Assembly (NCBI RefSeq): GCF_048771995.1
Contig: NC_133024.1
Location: 4,035,001 to 4,099,000 of the forward strand
Direction of reading: 5' to 3'
Length of the DNA: 64,000 nucleotides
Source of the DNA: Taeniopygia guttata
Lineage: Eukaryota > Chordata > Aves > Passeriformes > Estrildidae
Shown here: piece after piece, positions 20,701 through 42,800 of the stretch
Position numbering within the stretch: position 1 is the stretch's first letter
Layout of the letters: the number at the start of each line of letters is the position of its first letter
Program-made: the position numbers and the translations under genes
The notes under the pieces: model-generated
Told to the model about the DNA's origin: nothing
Database searches by the model: none
What the model saw: the letters and a program-made list of their open reading frames with translations, nothing else

Positions 20701-21776
20701 CACTAAAGTAATTGAGGTGTCACTGGATGAAATGCATACGACGCAGGTTGTGTGCATAGAAAGGAAATTTTTCAGATTAGTGTGTTTGTAAAGATTTAGG
20801 TAGTGGGAACTGCCCTTCTGAGATTCTTCCTTGATGGTAATAATGTCTAGTCTTCAGGAAAGCAAATGAGTTGTTACATAGCAATAAAAAATGTCTGCCT
20901 TAGAATAATGAAAATATTTTCCCAGTTTGTTTGGGTTTTTTCTAAGGTACTGTCAATATTTCTATTTAGGACTCAGAATCTGAAAATACTTAAGAATCTA
21001 GAAATACAGTATTTAGAGACACCTACTGTGGCAAAGACTGAAAAGACTGATCACTGGGCAGTGTCTTTTCCCTAGGATTTCCCCTTGTCTGAGGGTCAGT
21101 GAACTGACTGAAGCCAAGGAGATTTACTGTTCATGATGGCTATACATCTTTTTCTTTTCTGATAGATTCTGGCTAAGAAATTTAATTTCATTGGTGAATT
21201 TTAACTAGATTAAATTGCAGGAGAGGTTTGGAGAGCATTTTTTGTGACATGGTAGTGGATTTGTCCTCTCGTATGCTGTAAGGAAAATGGGAGTAGACTT
21301 TTGATAATAAAAATCAACAAGGTGAAATTCTGTGCTTGGGGGACTTTTACTGCTTTTAGAACAGAAATAAATTGAGGTACTCTTAAGTACTCCTAACATA
21401 TGTTTTGTCTATTCTTTGCTCTCTTTTTATATAGGCACAAAAAGAAATAGAACAAAAGGGTGAATGGAAGTATAAAACAAAGCACAATGAGGAAGGATAT
21501 TACTCCTTGACCTATGACTTCATCAGAGAAGCAGAAAATCACTGTGTGCTGCATAGTCCTATTCCTGTAACATGTCCCATACGCCTTATCCACGGCATGA
21601 GGGATGGGGATGTCCCCTGGGAGATCTCTATGCAAGTTGCTGACCGTGTTTTGAGCAAGGACGTGGATGTTATCCTCCGCAAAATCGGCCAGCACCGCAT
21701 GAGTGACAAGGAGGATACAAAGCTCCTTGTGAATACTGTTGATGATTTAATTGACAAGCTGTCAACAGTAGCATAA
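14703..21776 (+). CDS. ABHD10: ABHD10, mitochondrial alpha/beta-hydrolase (acyl-protein thioesterase)
   Basis: Serine hydrolase of the mitochondrial matrix that removes S-palmitoyl groups (for example from PRDX5) and hydrolyses acyl glucuronides (family knowledge). Exons 14703-14772, 18220-18403, 19218-19329, 20274-20411 and 21435-21776 join in phase to 281 residues plus TAA. Seen: a basic N-terminus typical of a transit peptide ([19 protein letters not shown]), oxyanion-side strand VIFLPGF, nucleophile elbow GSSMGG with Ser128, Asp225 in [10 protein letters not shown] and His255 in QHRM, matching the human S152/D249/H279 triad. It is about 25 residues shorter than the human protein, all at the N-terminus. 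A second in-frame ATG lies at 14712 in the same context; I chose the first. The 3' UTR probably ends after AATAAA at 22243 or 22463. Confidence 0.97.
15405..16024 (+). mobile_element. Solo LTR in ABHD10 intron 1 (sense)
   Basis: It starts TGTGGGAATCTAGGG, has TATATAA at 15810-15816 and AATAAA at 15910-15915. The proposed right end CA at 16023-16024 is supported by similar flanks (TTGTGT at 15399-15404, CTGTGT at 16025-16030), giving 620 bp. Start and general layout resemble the LTR at 48875, so both may be one family. No coding region. Fossil; in the same orientation as the host gene. Confidence 0.7.
18220..18403 (+). CDS. ABHD10: ABHD10 coding exon 2
   Basis: The acceptor is CTTACCAG at 18218-18219. 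A second AG six bases further on would put a stop in frame, so the first is right. It encodes [18 protein letters not shown] through [17 protein letters not shown] to SLGHAFI; donor AG|GTACAA. Confidence 0.95.
19218..19329 (+). CDS. ABHD10: ABHD10 coding exon 3
   Basis: Acceptor TTTTTTCAG, donor CAG|GTTATA. It encodes [19 protein letters not shown] and [18 protein letters not shown], close to human. Confidence 0.96.
19511..19600 (-). mobile_element. CR1 LINE 3'-end fragment in ABHD10 intron 3
   Basis: CACAAAATCATGGAAGTATG, then GGTTGGCAGGACCTCCTGGAG and CTCCTGCTCAGAGCAGGGCTG follow the complement of the CR1 3' tail. It is diverged, and the similarity may continue to about 19700. Confidence 0.65.
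20239..20258. repeat. Poly-T run in front of the ABHD10 exon 4 acceptor
   Basis: About 20 T between 20239 and 20258, 15 bases before the AG. It forms most of the polypyrimidine tract of that acceptor. Confidence 0.85.
20274..20411 (+). CDS. ABHD10: ABHD10 coding exon 4 (nucleophile elbow)
   Basis: Acceptor TTTTCCAG preceded by an about 20-base T run; donor GAG|GTAAAT. 46 whole codons with [20 protein letters not shown], so the catalytic serine is here. Skipping it would keep the frame but remove the active site. Confidence 0.97.
21435..21776 (+). CDS. ABHD10: ABHD10 coding exon 5 (Asp and His of the triad, stop)
   Basis: Acceptor TTTTTATATAG. 113 codons and TAA. It contains [20 protein letters not shown] and the QHRM histidine, and ends [11 protein letters not shown]. 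Confidence 0.97.
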   Translation, partial: AQKEIEQKGEWKYKTKHNEEGYYSLTYDFIREAENHCVLHSPIPVTCPIRLIHGMRDGDVPWEISMQVADRVLSKDVDVILRKIGQHRMSDKEDTKLLVNTVDDLIDKLSTVA

Positions 21777-22242
21777 GCTGAAGAGTAGCATTAGTGCATG
21801 AACTCTACACCTGACTCTTTTCCTTGAGTAACAGAAGCCTTGTTCTTACCCAGATGGTGGCAGGCCTGTGACTGTCACAGTAGGAACTGAGCTTTATCTG
21901 CTGTTTCCTTACCTCTGTTTCATAAATACAGGTATTATATTATTGCTGCATTTGCACACAGTCCAAAGTGTGAAGGAGTGCTGCTATTCTGTTCAGAACC
22001 TCTCCTTCACCACTTTACCCATTCTTTTCACAAATTTCCTACAATTTTGTACTGACACGTTGATTACTTTTTGTTGCTATTGGCCTGTACAGTAAAACTT
22101 TATTTTCACGTCTTTGATACCTGTTACTGTCCTTTCACTGTAACATCGTTGTATTTTATGTCTGAAACCATCTGTGCAAGGCAAAATACAACTTAGGTGT
22201 TTACTGAAGTTAGTTATTAGAATAGTGAGTACCATGAAACGC

Positions 22243-22248
22243 AATAAA
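22243..22248 (+). promoter_or_regulatory. Likely poly(A) signal of ABHD10
   Basis: AATAAA in GCAATAAACAGATTTC, 467 bases after the stop. A second AATAAA at 22463-22468 would give a longer form. Confidence 0.55.
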
Positions 22249-23261
22249 CAGATTTCAGATAAATGATTATTTTGTTCTGAAATGCTGTTAAAAAGTGGAA
22301 GGCACACCCTGATGGTGTGCTTGGGGTACTACATAGGGAAGAATTTGACTTCTAAGAATGCAGGGCCTCAAAGCCTTACTCTATCTGTGCTTATCAGGAG
22401 GAGGTGTGTCATCTTCTCCAGGCTGCCATCTCGTTCATTTGTGGGCCTACTGTTAAGGAAACAATAAATAATCGTGGTGTAAACTGAAACTGGATCAGTA
22501 AGGTGACTTTAATAGTAACATCTTCAAAGTGGGGAGTATGGTGCCACAGAGCACTTTTGCCTCTTTCCCATGACTTGAGAGCTGTGGATTGATGGGAGCA
22601 GTGTCTTCTTCAGCTGCATGAGTCCAACCCTGAGAAGTTGTAAATAGAACTTGATAGTTGAATAAGTCTTAAAATGCAAATCCACAAAATTTAATAGGAA
22701 ATGGATTTAATTGCAAATATGATTATCTGGGTTTTATACAGAAATACAGCGCCGTTCATACACTTGAGAGAGAGGCTGGAATTAGTTCAGGCTGGTCTGA
22801 ATGTGTAACAGCAGTCAAAAGCATACAATTGTTTTTGGGTTTGTTATTTGAAGTAGTAAATGACATCACTATTGTTACCTTAAAAGACTAGAGCTGCTGG
22901 GGGTAAGGTATTTCTAGAAAGTTTGTCATTTTCAGTTTTAGCTGTGTCAGTAGAAGTGTGCTGAACAGGGCTTTGCTGAAGTAGTGGGTTTTAATTTAAA
23001 AAAAAAATCACAAACAAATAACAAAAGTTTTAAAAAACCCACAACAACGACAAAACTAAAATTTCAGTTGAGTTCCTGTGGAGTACAGGAACTCAAGTTC
23101 CTGAAGCTCCTGTTGAAGTCCTGTGAAGATCTATTTAGGCTGGCAAAAAACAAGCTGTGATGTAAAAAAAATTTAAAAATTAATTTTGATATAAGTAATA
23201 AAAGATGGCTCTTGTTTTGATGCAAATTTTCTATTTCAAGTGTACCAATTCCCTAACTCAG

Positions 23262-23525
23262 TCATAGAATGGTTTGGATTGGAAGGGACCTTAAAGATCA
23301 TCTGGTTCCAGCTACTATATCAGGTTACTCAGAGCCCCATCCAACTTGGCCTTGAACACTTCCAGAGATGGGGCATCCACAGCTCCTACAGGCAACTTGT
23401 TCCAGTGCCCCACAGTAAACAATTTTTCCCTAATTATCTGATCCAAACCTACTCTCTTAAGTTTGAACGCATTCTTCCCCTTGTTCTGTCACAACAAGCT
23501 CTTAAAAATAGTCTCTATCCAGCTC
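23262..23525 (-). mobile_element. CR1 LINE, 3' end, 5'-truncated
   Basis: Clear CR1 in complement: TCATAGAATGGTTTGGATTG, GGAAGGGACCTTAAAGATCATC, CCCCATCCAACTTGGCCTTGA, GGGGCATCCACAGCTCC and CAACTTGTTCCAGTGCC. The 3' terminus is at 23262; the element fades after about 23525, as usual for 5'-truncated avian CR1 copies. The open frame over it is not a gene. Confidence 0.92.
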
Positions 23526-26500
23526 AGGATGATCTAGATTGGGATAATTGCTTAAGGAAATCAGAACATTTCATGAAATCTTGTTCCCAAGTATTTCTGG
23601 CATAGACTGTTCTTCTGTTTGTATCACTATGCAATTCACTTTAGCTTTAAAATCTCTGAAATATGTTTCTGACTTTTGAGAAACTTAATGCAAATGGCAT
23701 TCCTGGAATTGAGGCTGTGTTCGTGTTTATGTACTGTTAAGCAGTTGTCATCTTTATATGTGTTTGTATGACTTGAATCTGATTATACCTAAAAAACAGA
23801 TTTTGTGGGTTTTAAAGATGCAGTCAAATCAAAATTATTTCAAAACTGCCCTTAGTCACGATAGGTTTTTAAATCCAGTTTTGTCTCATCTTAGATTGGT
23901 TTGGTTCGTAATGGAAGAAGAGGCTGAAACAAGTGGACTGCAGTAATTCCAAAATAATTAATTTTAATTAATGCCGAGAGTTGCCAGTTGTAATAGATAT
24001 ACTTTTTCTTCACATATATTAAAGTTACTTCAGTGACTGAAAAGTTTTGAGCTTTTTTTTTTTTTTCCATAGGTAGTTATACCTGTAAACGTTTAATTTA
24101 ATATTTTGGACCGGGAGAAGGGTTTGTGTGCCTGCATAATCTGTAGCTGTGTATTCCTCTTGAAAGAGTTGCATTGTATTCGTGCTTCATGTTAGCCTTT
24201 ATTAAATAATTGATTTTTTACAGGTAAGATGTCTGTTGCAGTGCCTTAGAGCAAGAGAGGTGAAGGCAAATATGAAGTGGAGCAGTTGTGTAAAGAGTTT
24301 TCAGGAGGGTTTTTTTCCCTGTTTGCTGTTGCTGTTTGTGTTGTTGCCCTCTCCATTATTCTGCTGTAGTAACATGAATGTAACAGGGTTGGCATAATTT
24401 TTGGGAATACAAAACTGCAGCATCAGTTGCTGAAACCACAGCATTACTGAAAACTTATTCCTAGGGGAGTGGTTTTTGTTGCCACTTGTCTTGTAGTCCT
24501 GTTTTCCTTCTCTGCTGGCTAAATGGAGATCAGGGGTAGCATTTACAGTACAGGTACACCCAAAGTTTGTTACATATGGCCTAAATGCAAAGGCAGAGAT
24601 GATACTTTCTTCACAAAGACAATATTCCAGGTAGTGTTTTGAAATTCAGGGAATGCTAGCATCCTTCTCTCTGCATTCACTTTTTGTAAATCTGGTTTCC
24701 TTAAATATGAAGAGGTAGACCTTGTGCAGACAGACCTTCTTCTCTGACTTTGCTGTAGTAATTCCATTGATATTTATCTTTGCAAGCATAAACATTTTCC
24801 CTGTGTTCATGCTGGAAATTGCCACAGTTTTGACTGTTGGCAACTTGGCATGTTCAGATGCCTGAAAGAAGGGATAGTGTTAACGAGAGAGATTTACATC
24901 CTACCTCTGAGCAGCTGTTGATCTACCAGGAAGTTTTGACAATCTCAAATAATGTGGTATTCACATATTACAGTGTCATTCCAAATTGGTAATTTTTGTC
25001 CTCTGCATTAATGCCTGGGCCATTGCTTTCTTTGCCAGTAGATGCCTACATAGTAATTATTTTCAGTATTAGTTGTGTTTAAAAACTAGTATTTCATTCC
25101 TCTGTAGAGATACTGTATTAAAATAGGATATTGCACACTGGGAAAGCTCTGCATGATGCAGATTTTTAAAATCCCTTGTAATGAATTGTGTTGTGTTTTG
25201 TTTCTTTTTTAACAGACTGCTGATTTGTTGACAAATGCAAAGCATTTTATGAACATATAATGTATATTTCCTCAACAATAAGTTTGATTCAAATAATCAG
25301 TTTCTAAAGCTTACTCAACTTGTTTCCTAATAAACAAGTGCTCTTATTCTGCTTATATTGAGCTGTATTTCCACGGTTTTAGATACATGTATTTTTATCT
25401 TGTTAAATATTCTACTTGTTTTTGTCTCTCCTCTTGTTTGGCTTTGTATTACACACCATCTGGTTTGCTTTTTTGGTCTTGGGGGGTTTTTTAACTTAAT
25501 TGGTGTTAAGTGTTTCATGTAGTTTCTGTTTAGCTAAGCTGTTTTCTCTTGCATCAACACTAAATGCAAAAAAGACAGTGTTCACAAAAAAGCCTGGCTG
25601 GATAGGCCTTAGAAGAATCACCTCCTGCTGTTTTATTTTTATGTTAATTTTGGTTACATGCTCTCTTGGACATGCTGTTATTCAATGGGGCTAAAAGATT
25701 TATGGTACCATACTTTTCATATCAAATTAAAACGTGCTTAGAGAGAAATATTCAACGGGTGACTTGTCTGCAGCTGCTCAGCTATCTTCAGTGCTCCAGT
25801 CATGATGCAATACAGAGCTGTAACATCTTCTCAAACAGTGCAGTCTCTACATTAGGTTTGTGCTTGTAATTTCTTTCTCCTCTGGCAGGAAAGAAACCCA
25901 AACAAGTGGGGGGGAAAATCATAAGATATGAACTTATTTTCTAAGCTACTGAGTTGTGCTGTTACAAAAAGACCTACCTTAGCCTTTCGTATTTTTTTAG
26001 TTTTCTTAAATGCTGAAAAGTTAGGTTATACTAAAGGTTTCCAGCGAAATAGAAGAGGGTTCTCTGTTTGACCTGTCTTTGAGATGAGCAATCTCTCTGC
26101 TTCGTGTTGATGACCAAATTCATTAAGATGTGTATGAATGTAAAGTTTCACCAAGGCTTGGTGAAAATTCATCAGCTGTGTAAGGAATGCAGACAGAAAT
26201 ACCAAACAGCAGTGTGCACTCTCACCCTTCTAAGTTTGTTCTCAAGCCCAGCAGGGACAGGAAAGGCAGAGGGAACTCAGCCATTATATTAAAGACCAGC
26301 CAGCTTGCTGAGGATGAGGTTTTAATGCCCCTGTCATTGGCACTTTGCTCCTGGCAGGTATTTTCTAAGGGAAGATTTTACTGTTGAGAAAGAGAGGCAG
26401 AGATGAAGATCACAAATGCTCTGCTCATAGATTTACTGCTTGTTGGTCAGTTTTTATAGCTCACATTTGCTCTGTGACTGGAGCACCTCATCTCTCTTCA

Positions 26501-27990
26501 ATATGTATTTGCCTAGAACAGAAAAATGTTACAGCCTTTGTCACCTAATATGTAAAAGGAGTTACTGCAGTCTGGTTGTAGGCTTGACCTTTTATTTCTC
26601 TGTCAAGTCCTGCATATATATGTTATGTGGTCCAGTGCTTCTTTTCCATTAAAGAGAAATGGGCACCCTCCATATGATGCAGTAATTGCAGCTCACAGGT
26701 AGACACATTTTCAACCTCCTACAGTCTCGATTTGTGTCTGGCAAGGAGCTTCAGGCAGCTCTGCATTTATATTTGGAAGGAAAAGCAAATGACAATTCCT
26801 AAAACTTCCAGTCATTTGGTTCTGAAATTAAAATACATATTTGAAATCTTTCGAGGCGAGCACGTGAAAGGTTGTGCTCTTTTTGGGCCTTCTGATCTGC
26901 ACCATGCTGTCCACTTGCCTCCCACTTGGCAACATGAGAAGGTCACTGCTGCCTGCTGGGGTGGGAGCAGGTGCTCTGTCAGTGGCAAAGGTCTGCTGAA
27001 CAGTAGCACCCTTAGGGATTGGCGTGATCAGACTGTAGTTTGGGAAAAGCATTCCCTGAAACCTGCCTAGGATCAGATCTCGACCATACAAGTTGGGTTT
27101 GGGGTTTAATTGATTGTGGCTTGCTGGCAGAAAGTGTGCCAGAATGTGCTAGTCCTTGGGACAGTACTTCTTGAAAAAGTTCCTTAGAGCAAAGCTAAAT
27201 CCCTAACCATAAAAGCAGCATTTATATAGTTAGAGGATTTGATCTTTTAGGGGGTTTTTGTTTGTAAATTCTGCTGTCTGTTTTGACCTTTCTGTTCTCC
27301 TCTGAATGTGCATTGCAAACCAAATCATTTTCAAACCAAAGTCGTTCTCAGGAGGTACTGTTCTAGCTGGGGAGAGAAAAGCAATGGATATGAAACCTTC
27401 TGAGTTTCTTTCAAAGGAGTCTGTTAATCCAGCTCAAAACTTAAGAGGTCCTGAGAATTCAAATGTACAATTCACCTCCAAGGTCATCTTGAGTACTGGG
27501 AATGCTGAGGTTTATATCCATAGGAATTGGTTTCCAGTCATAAGTGGTAACTATTTCTGCTGGCAAGCTGATTAGAAGGTAGTCAGTGACTTCAAAATTC
27601 CAGAAACACTCCTGTTCATGGCAGCCTTCTGAGCTGCCTTGTCCTGCAGGCTGGAGTATTGGTGCATTCTCTTTTGTCACACACATAGGGATGTCCTTCT
27701 TTCCTGAATTACTTTTAAACCCAAATTTAAGGTGTTCCAAGTATGTACTTGCTTGGGGCATAACATGAGCTGACAAAGAAACAGAGCTGATAAAGAAACC
27801 TTTATGTAGGTGGAAGATACCTGCTTAAGTTAGCATGTTTTGTCTTCAAGGACCTCTAGATCTTAGACTTCAAAGTAATGAGGAAGTTTGAATTTCTAAA
27901 ATTCATGTTGTCCCCTGGTTCTGATAACTCTGCCACCTGTTTTTGCACATTTAAAAGGAGGGCAATATTCCAATATTACCTTTTTTCCCT

Positions 27991-28052
27991 AGTCTACATC
28001 TATCTACAGCTATCTACATGTAGCTATGTCTACATCTAACATCTACAGCTAT
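27991..28052. repeat. Imperfect TCTACA/TATCTACA short tandem repeat
   Basis: Variants of CTACATCTA and CTACAGCTATC repeat several times over about 60 bp. Confidence 0.7.
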
Positions 28053-31000
28053 CTTATGACAAAGTAAGGCCATGCACAAAACCAAAGCTCTGCAGAGCAC
28101 TTTCCTGCCTTGAAGCTCCCAGAAAAAGGCCCTGTACTTGAACTGAGCTTGTACTGGACCTGAGCATCCTCTCTGCAACTCTAGAAAACCTGACATCACA
28201 CATGGACATTCATGCAGGGAGGATCTTTGAGAGCTCTTTGGAGGCTTCCTTTTGAAGGGAGTTGCTGTAAACTTAAAAAAGTTTTTGAAAACTCCCTCTT
28301 TTTGTTTTGGTTGTCTGTTTTTTTAAAAAATTTAATAGTAAAAGGTCCATTTTTGTACAGTGGCATACCAGGGAAACAGAGCCTGGGTTTCACAGTTATT
28401 CTTATTGCTGGACAGCTTTGTGTGATGGGGATTCAACCCACCATACTTTGTAAGACTGTGCTTGGGATAGCTGAAATACCAGGCTCTTTCTAAGGAATTA
28501 ATTACCAAACGGTGAATCTGACAAAGGTTAAGGATTTCTCTGTGGTAGGATAGGTTTTACATTTTCTTATGTATTCTAGTTGGAATACATTGAAAGCTAT
28601 TGAGTTACCCTGGATCTACACATGGTTAATATCGGTTGGTCAATGGTCAATATCTACATTAGTTAATACCAATTGTTGGGTTTGGCAGCATTTATTTATA
28701 GGCTTACAAAGATTTTTTTAAATTTATAGGATAATATTGTGATTATCTGGAAGCATAAGTGGAGTCATGGTGCTTACAGGCATGAAATGCTTCTGCAACT
28801 ATTCAAGCTTCAGTCATAAATTCTAGTCTTGTGTTGCCAAGAAAAATAAGAGGACAAAATCTATTAGAAGCAGTAGGTGAAGTGTTCTAATGGTAGTAAA
28901 TTCGTGCTGTAAACCTGCCCCTTTCTTCCACATCACATTTCTAACCATCAGGCTTTAACCTGCCTGTGTCTGACATAAGGAACTTGAGCTTCTTCAGTTT
29001 TTCTTAACTTGTAGGCACATGTGTTTGCCATTTCTTAACTTCTGGTTTTGATGAGATAAACAGGTAATCTTTCTGATGTAATTACTGTAAAAGCTCTAAT
29101 TTTCAGTTCTCCAGTTACTGGAATCACAATTTAAATTTTCTTTACTCTTCCACTCCTTTTTATGAAGAGTAATTATCAGAACTGGGTGTGATATTCCCAT
29201 TGCTGTTGGTGGACCTCCCATATTTTATTCAGCCAAGCCCTTCATAGTGTCTTACCCAACATCTTCATTGTCCTCTACATTTTTTTTTTTACATCTGTTG
29301 TGTCATAGGACAGAGTGCTGCATTCTTAAAAGTACTTTTTCAATGATGGCTGGACTTCGGCTGCAATAAGACACTTTTTGTTTGCTCTCACATAGACTGC
29401 TTTCAAAGAAGTTTATCTTTTTTGCTTACATGAGTTGGGATCTTCTTAGGAGTGGGGGTGGGGGTGTTTAATTGACTTCTAATAACATTAACTAGTTCTG
29501 GCCTGGGAACATATTCTTGTACAAACTGAATAAAATATACACCATCATTAATGTTTTTTTCAGTTACAGTCATATTACAGGATCTACTAGTTAGCCAGCT
29601 TTAATCTCTAATGTGTCACGTTGCTTCAGAATTGGTTTAGTTCCCTAATCAACATGTCATGGAGTAGCCAACTCTAATATATTACAGAGCATTTAGTAAA
29701 TTGCATCAACATTATCGCTTAAAAAAAAATTCCATTGTTTTCCCCAGGATTGATGGCACAGAAAGCAGGCTTACGATTTGTTTAGTGGTACTTTGGAAAA
29801 TATTGGTGGGGAACTGGCATTTTTCCAATCCTCTGCAGTTTCCCAGTTTTTCAAAGCCTTATTAAAAATTGATATTGATGGGCAAGCTTTTCAGCTTTCC
29901 CAGTGTGGAACAGCCCCTCGAGAACAGGTTGCATAGCCAACATCTGTGAAGGGAGTGACCTCTGCTCTGCAGTTTAGGAGAGTTAAATTACTCATCCCTG
30001 CCCCCAAGTTAGGAAACAGAGGCTGATGCAAAGGTAGGTGGCTGTCACAAAATCTTGTTGCCAGTGAGCACTCAGCCCCTGGTGTGACCAAAAACAGCCA
30101 GGCACCCTCGGTAGCTCCCTTCTAAACAGAAGAACACAAAAATATCTGAAAGTGCAAAATAAAGCTTATTGGTTGTGGGATTGGCCAAAGAGAGTGAAGC
30201 CCAGCCCTTAACAGCTGCTGGAAGAGAAAGGATGTTAAATTCATATTCTGCCTGTTCCTTCTCTGAGCTCCAGGCTTGTGGCTCCGGCGCATCCGCTGTG
30301 CCTTCAGCCAGTGCTCACTGAGACAGAAAGTGCTCAAGTGGTGGCCCTGTCACGTAGCCTGCTCTGAGTTATGTAATCAAGTGCTTCGTGGGGTTTAAAA
30401 CTACCAGTGCAGAGAAGAGAAAGCACTAAATGAAATGCCTGTGGAGGACAACAATGAATTAGGTCATCTATTACATTTTTCATCTCTTGAGTTTGTTCAA
30501 GCCCAGCAGCGTCAGAAGCAGTGCAAGTCTGAGAATTCAGCATCTTATGAGAAAGTAATGGATGAAGAGCCCATTATGAAACAGATATACAAGGGAGTGG
30601 GGGGATTTCCCCCCTTTTTTTTCCTTTCCAAATGCAGCAGAAGGACTTTTCTCCACCAAAATGATTATGTGTCCACCTTGGGTTTATCAACCTCTTTGCA
30701 TATCAAGCTGAACATTAGTCATTTGCCAAAAGGAAACTATTTCATACCAGAGTGGATAATGTAGCCTGAATGAAAGATATTTGACAGTCTCATGTAACTC
30801 AGAAAGAAGCAAAGTGATTTTATTTAATATAGGATTAAATCAGACTGCAAGAAAAGTCTCATCTTAACTCTTCTCTCCCCTTCCACACTGTATGAGTGGT
30901 ATAATCAAAATTTAAATGACTGTACATGGGCATAGCTCCCTTCCTATCGCTGGTGGTTAGCTGACTCATAGCAGCAGAAAGTAAAATCCTTGTGCTTTAT

Positions 31001-31920
31001 AGTAGGTTTGCTCCTTTTAGTGATTTCCTCTTGTTTTCAATGGTTTGAGCTGTTTTTCAGGACACCATTCCACTATTTAATAGGCTAATATATACTGATG
31101 AGAGGGTGATAATAATATTCTACTACCTGCCTCCTCTTCCTTCACTTTTCATCCTATTGTCCCCTTGTTCAAACTTCTTATCAGCATTTGAACAGGGTAG
31201 AGGAGAAATTATTTGTCACACTCTTAGCCTGTTATGGAGATGCAGAACAGGGAGAAAAAAGGTTTGTTTCTGGCTTATGACTAAAAATAAAGTAGTTGTG
31301 TGGTAATTACTGTCACCTGCATTTAACAGAGTGCCTCTATTTGTGTTTCTGCCTGTCACTGGGACGCTTGATGCAATTTGGGTTGATGCAGACTAGGTGG
31401 AGTAAATCTGAGCCGGTGGGGTGAGCAGCACAAGGCTGAGGAAAGATGCATGAAAACAGACCACAGATGGGCGAGATAAACAGGATCCCTGGGCTGTGAC
31501 TGAGGAGGCAGGTCTCTTTAATGGCTCTTAGCAACGCCCCTGCTCTGACCCTCCTCATATGTGAGGAAAATCAAATCAATACACTGTTCTTCAAACCACG
31601 ATGCTGCAGCAGCAGCAGGGCATTGTGGCAGCCTTCGTCTCTTAAATTCATCTTCGCTTTTCAGTGTGCTGATCTCTGGATATCCATCCTTGCATCTCTG
31701 CTGAGGAAGACTGACTGCATCTTTAATCGGATTGCTTGAGCTCCCATGCACAACCTTCTTCTTATTAGCAAGTATTAGGTAGGCAATTTTAAAGTGCTTT
31801 TGGATTTGCAGGCAGCTGTAATGTTGATCTGACAACCCTGTTGTATTCTATGTAAACATAGCAGAAGCCTCTCTGTAAAACCTGTTTTAAATCTTGTTTT
31901 TCTACTGTTTTTGTGGTGGT

Positions 31921-31942
31921 GGGGGGGGGGGGGGGAGGGGGG
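31921..31942. repeat. G15-A-G6 run upstream of TAGLN3
   Basis: Fifteen G, one A, six G, preceded by GTGGTGGT. It is about 265 bp before the TAGLN3 start codon and can form a G-quadruplex in principle. Confidence 0.85.
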
Positions 31943-32183
31943 CTGCTGCTGTTTTTTCCTTTCCTTTAAAAAAGATGTAGCTGATTTGTACTTTTGGAAA
32001 AGGATATTCCCTTGTTGATCCCTCCCCTGTTCTGTGGAGCTATAACTTGGTGCCATACAGTTACTTGCAGCTTTGATGAACATCTGTTCTACTGTCTAAT
32101 GTTTAGCGTGGGCTTCTCACTCTTTTATCCTTTAATTTTCCTGTGCATACTTCAAAGGTGTGGACTGGGACTCTGCCCACTAA

Positions 32184-42365
<10,182 letters not shown>

Positions 42366-42800
42366 AAGCATCTCTGTCTGTGGAGAAAACACTCTTTCTG
42401 CAGCATGGTCCATTAAGGAAAAAAAAAAAAAAAAAAAAAAAAAAAAGAAAAAAAGAAAAAATGCTTATTAGTTCCCTTTCTGCCTGGTTTTTAATAGTTA
42501 GTGCTCTCTAAGGTTTGGGGTATTTTTGGTTTGGTTTGTTTTCTTTGCAGCTGCAAGAGTTTGCCTAGGAACTTGGGTTTTTGTGGTGGTGTGTGTCAGC
42601 TCACAGCACGTGCTGCCTCCTACTTTTCACTTCTGAACTATGCAAAGACAATTATTCTGTATTTATTTGCAAAGTGTTATCTTCCATATTTGTCTCACAC
42701 TGCACTTGTATTTCAACCAGTAACCTCGTTCTTCAATTCAATGATGATATTGTTTGACTGAAGAATAAAGACAAAATAAAGATATCTCAAAGACTCATTA
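42366..42800 (+). other. TAGLN3: TAGLN3 3' untranslated region
   Basis: From the stop to just after two close AATAAA motifs at 42764-42769 and 42775-42780. The doubled signal, with nothing comparable before it, makes an end near 42800 likely. Confidence 0.6.
42419..42461. repeat. A-rich run in the TAGLN3 3' UTR
   Basis: About 27 consecutive A followed by G-interrupted A runs, starting 54 bases after the stop codon. Probably a mutable microsatellite. Confidence 0.9.

Noticed and set aside
23240-23605. 121-codon frame at 23240
   Set aside because: Lies on a complement-oriented CR1 3' end, which is noncoding.
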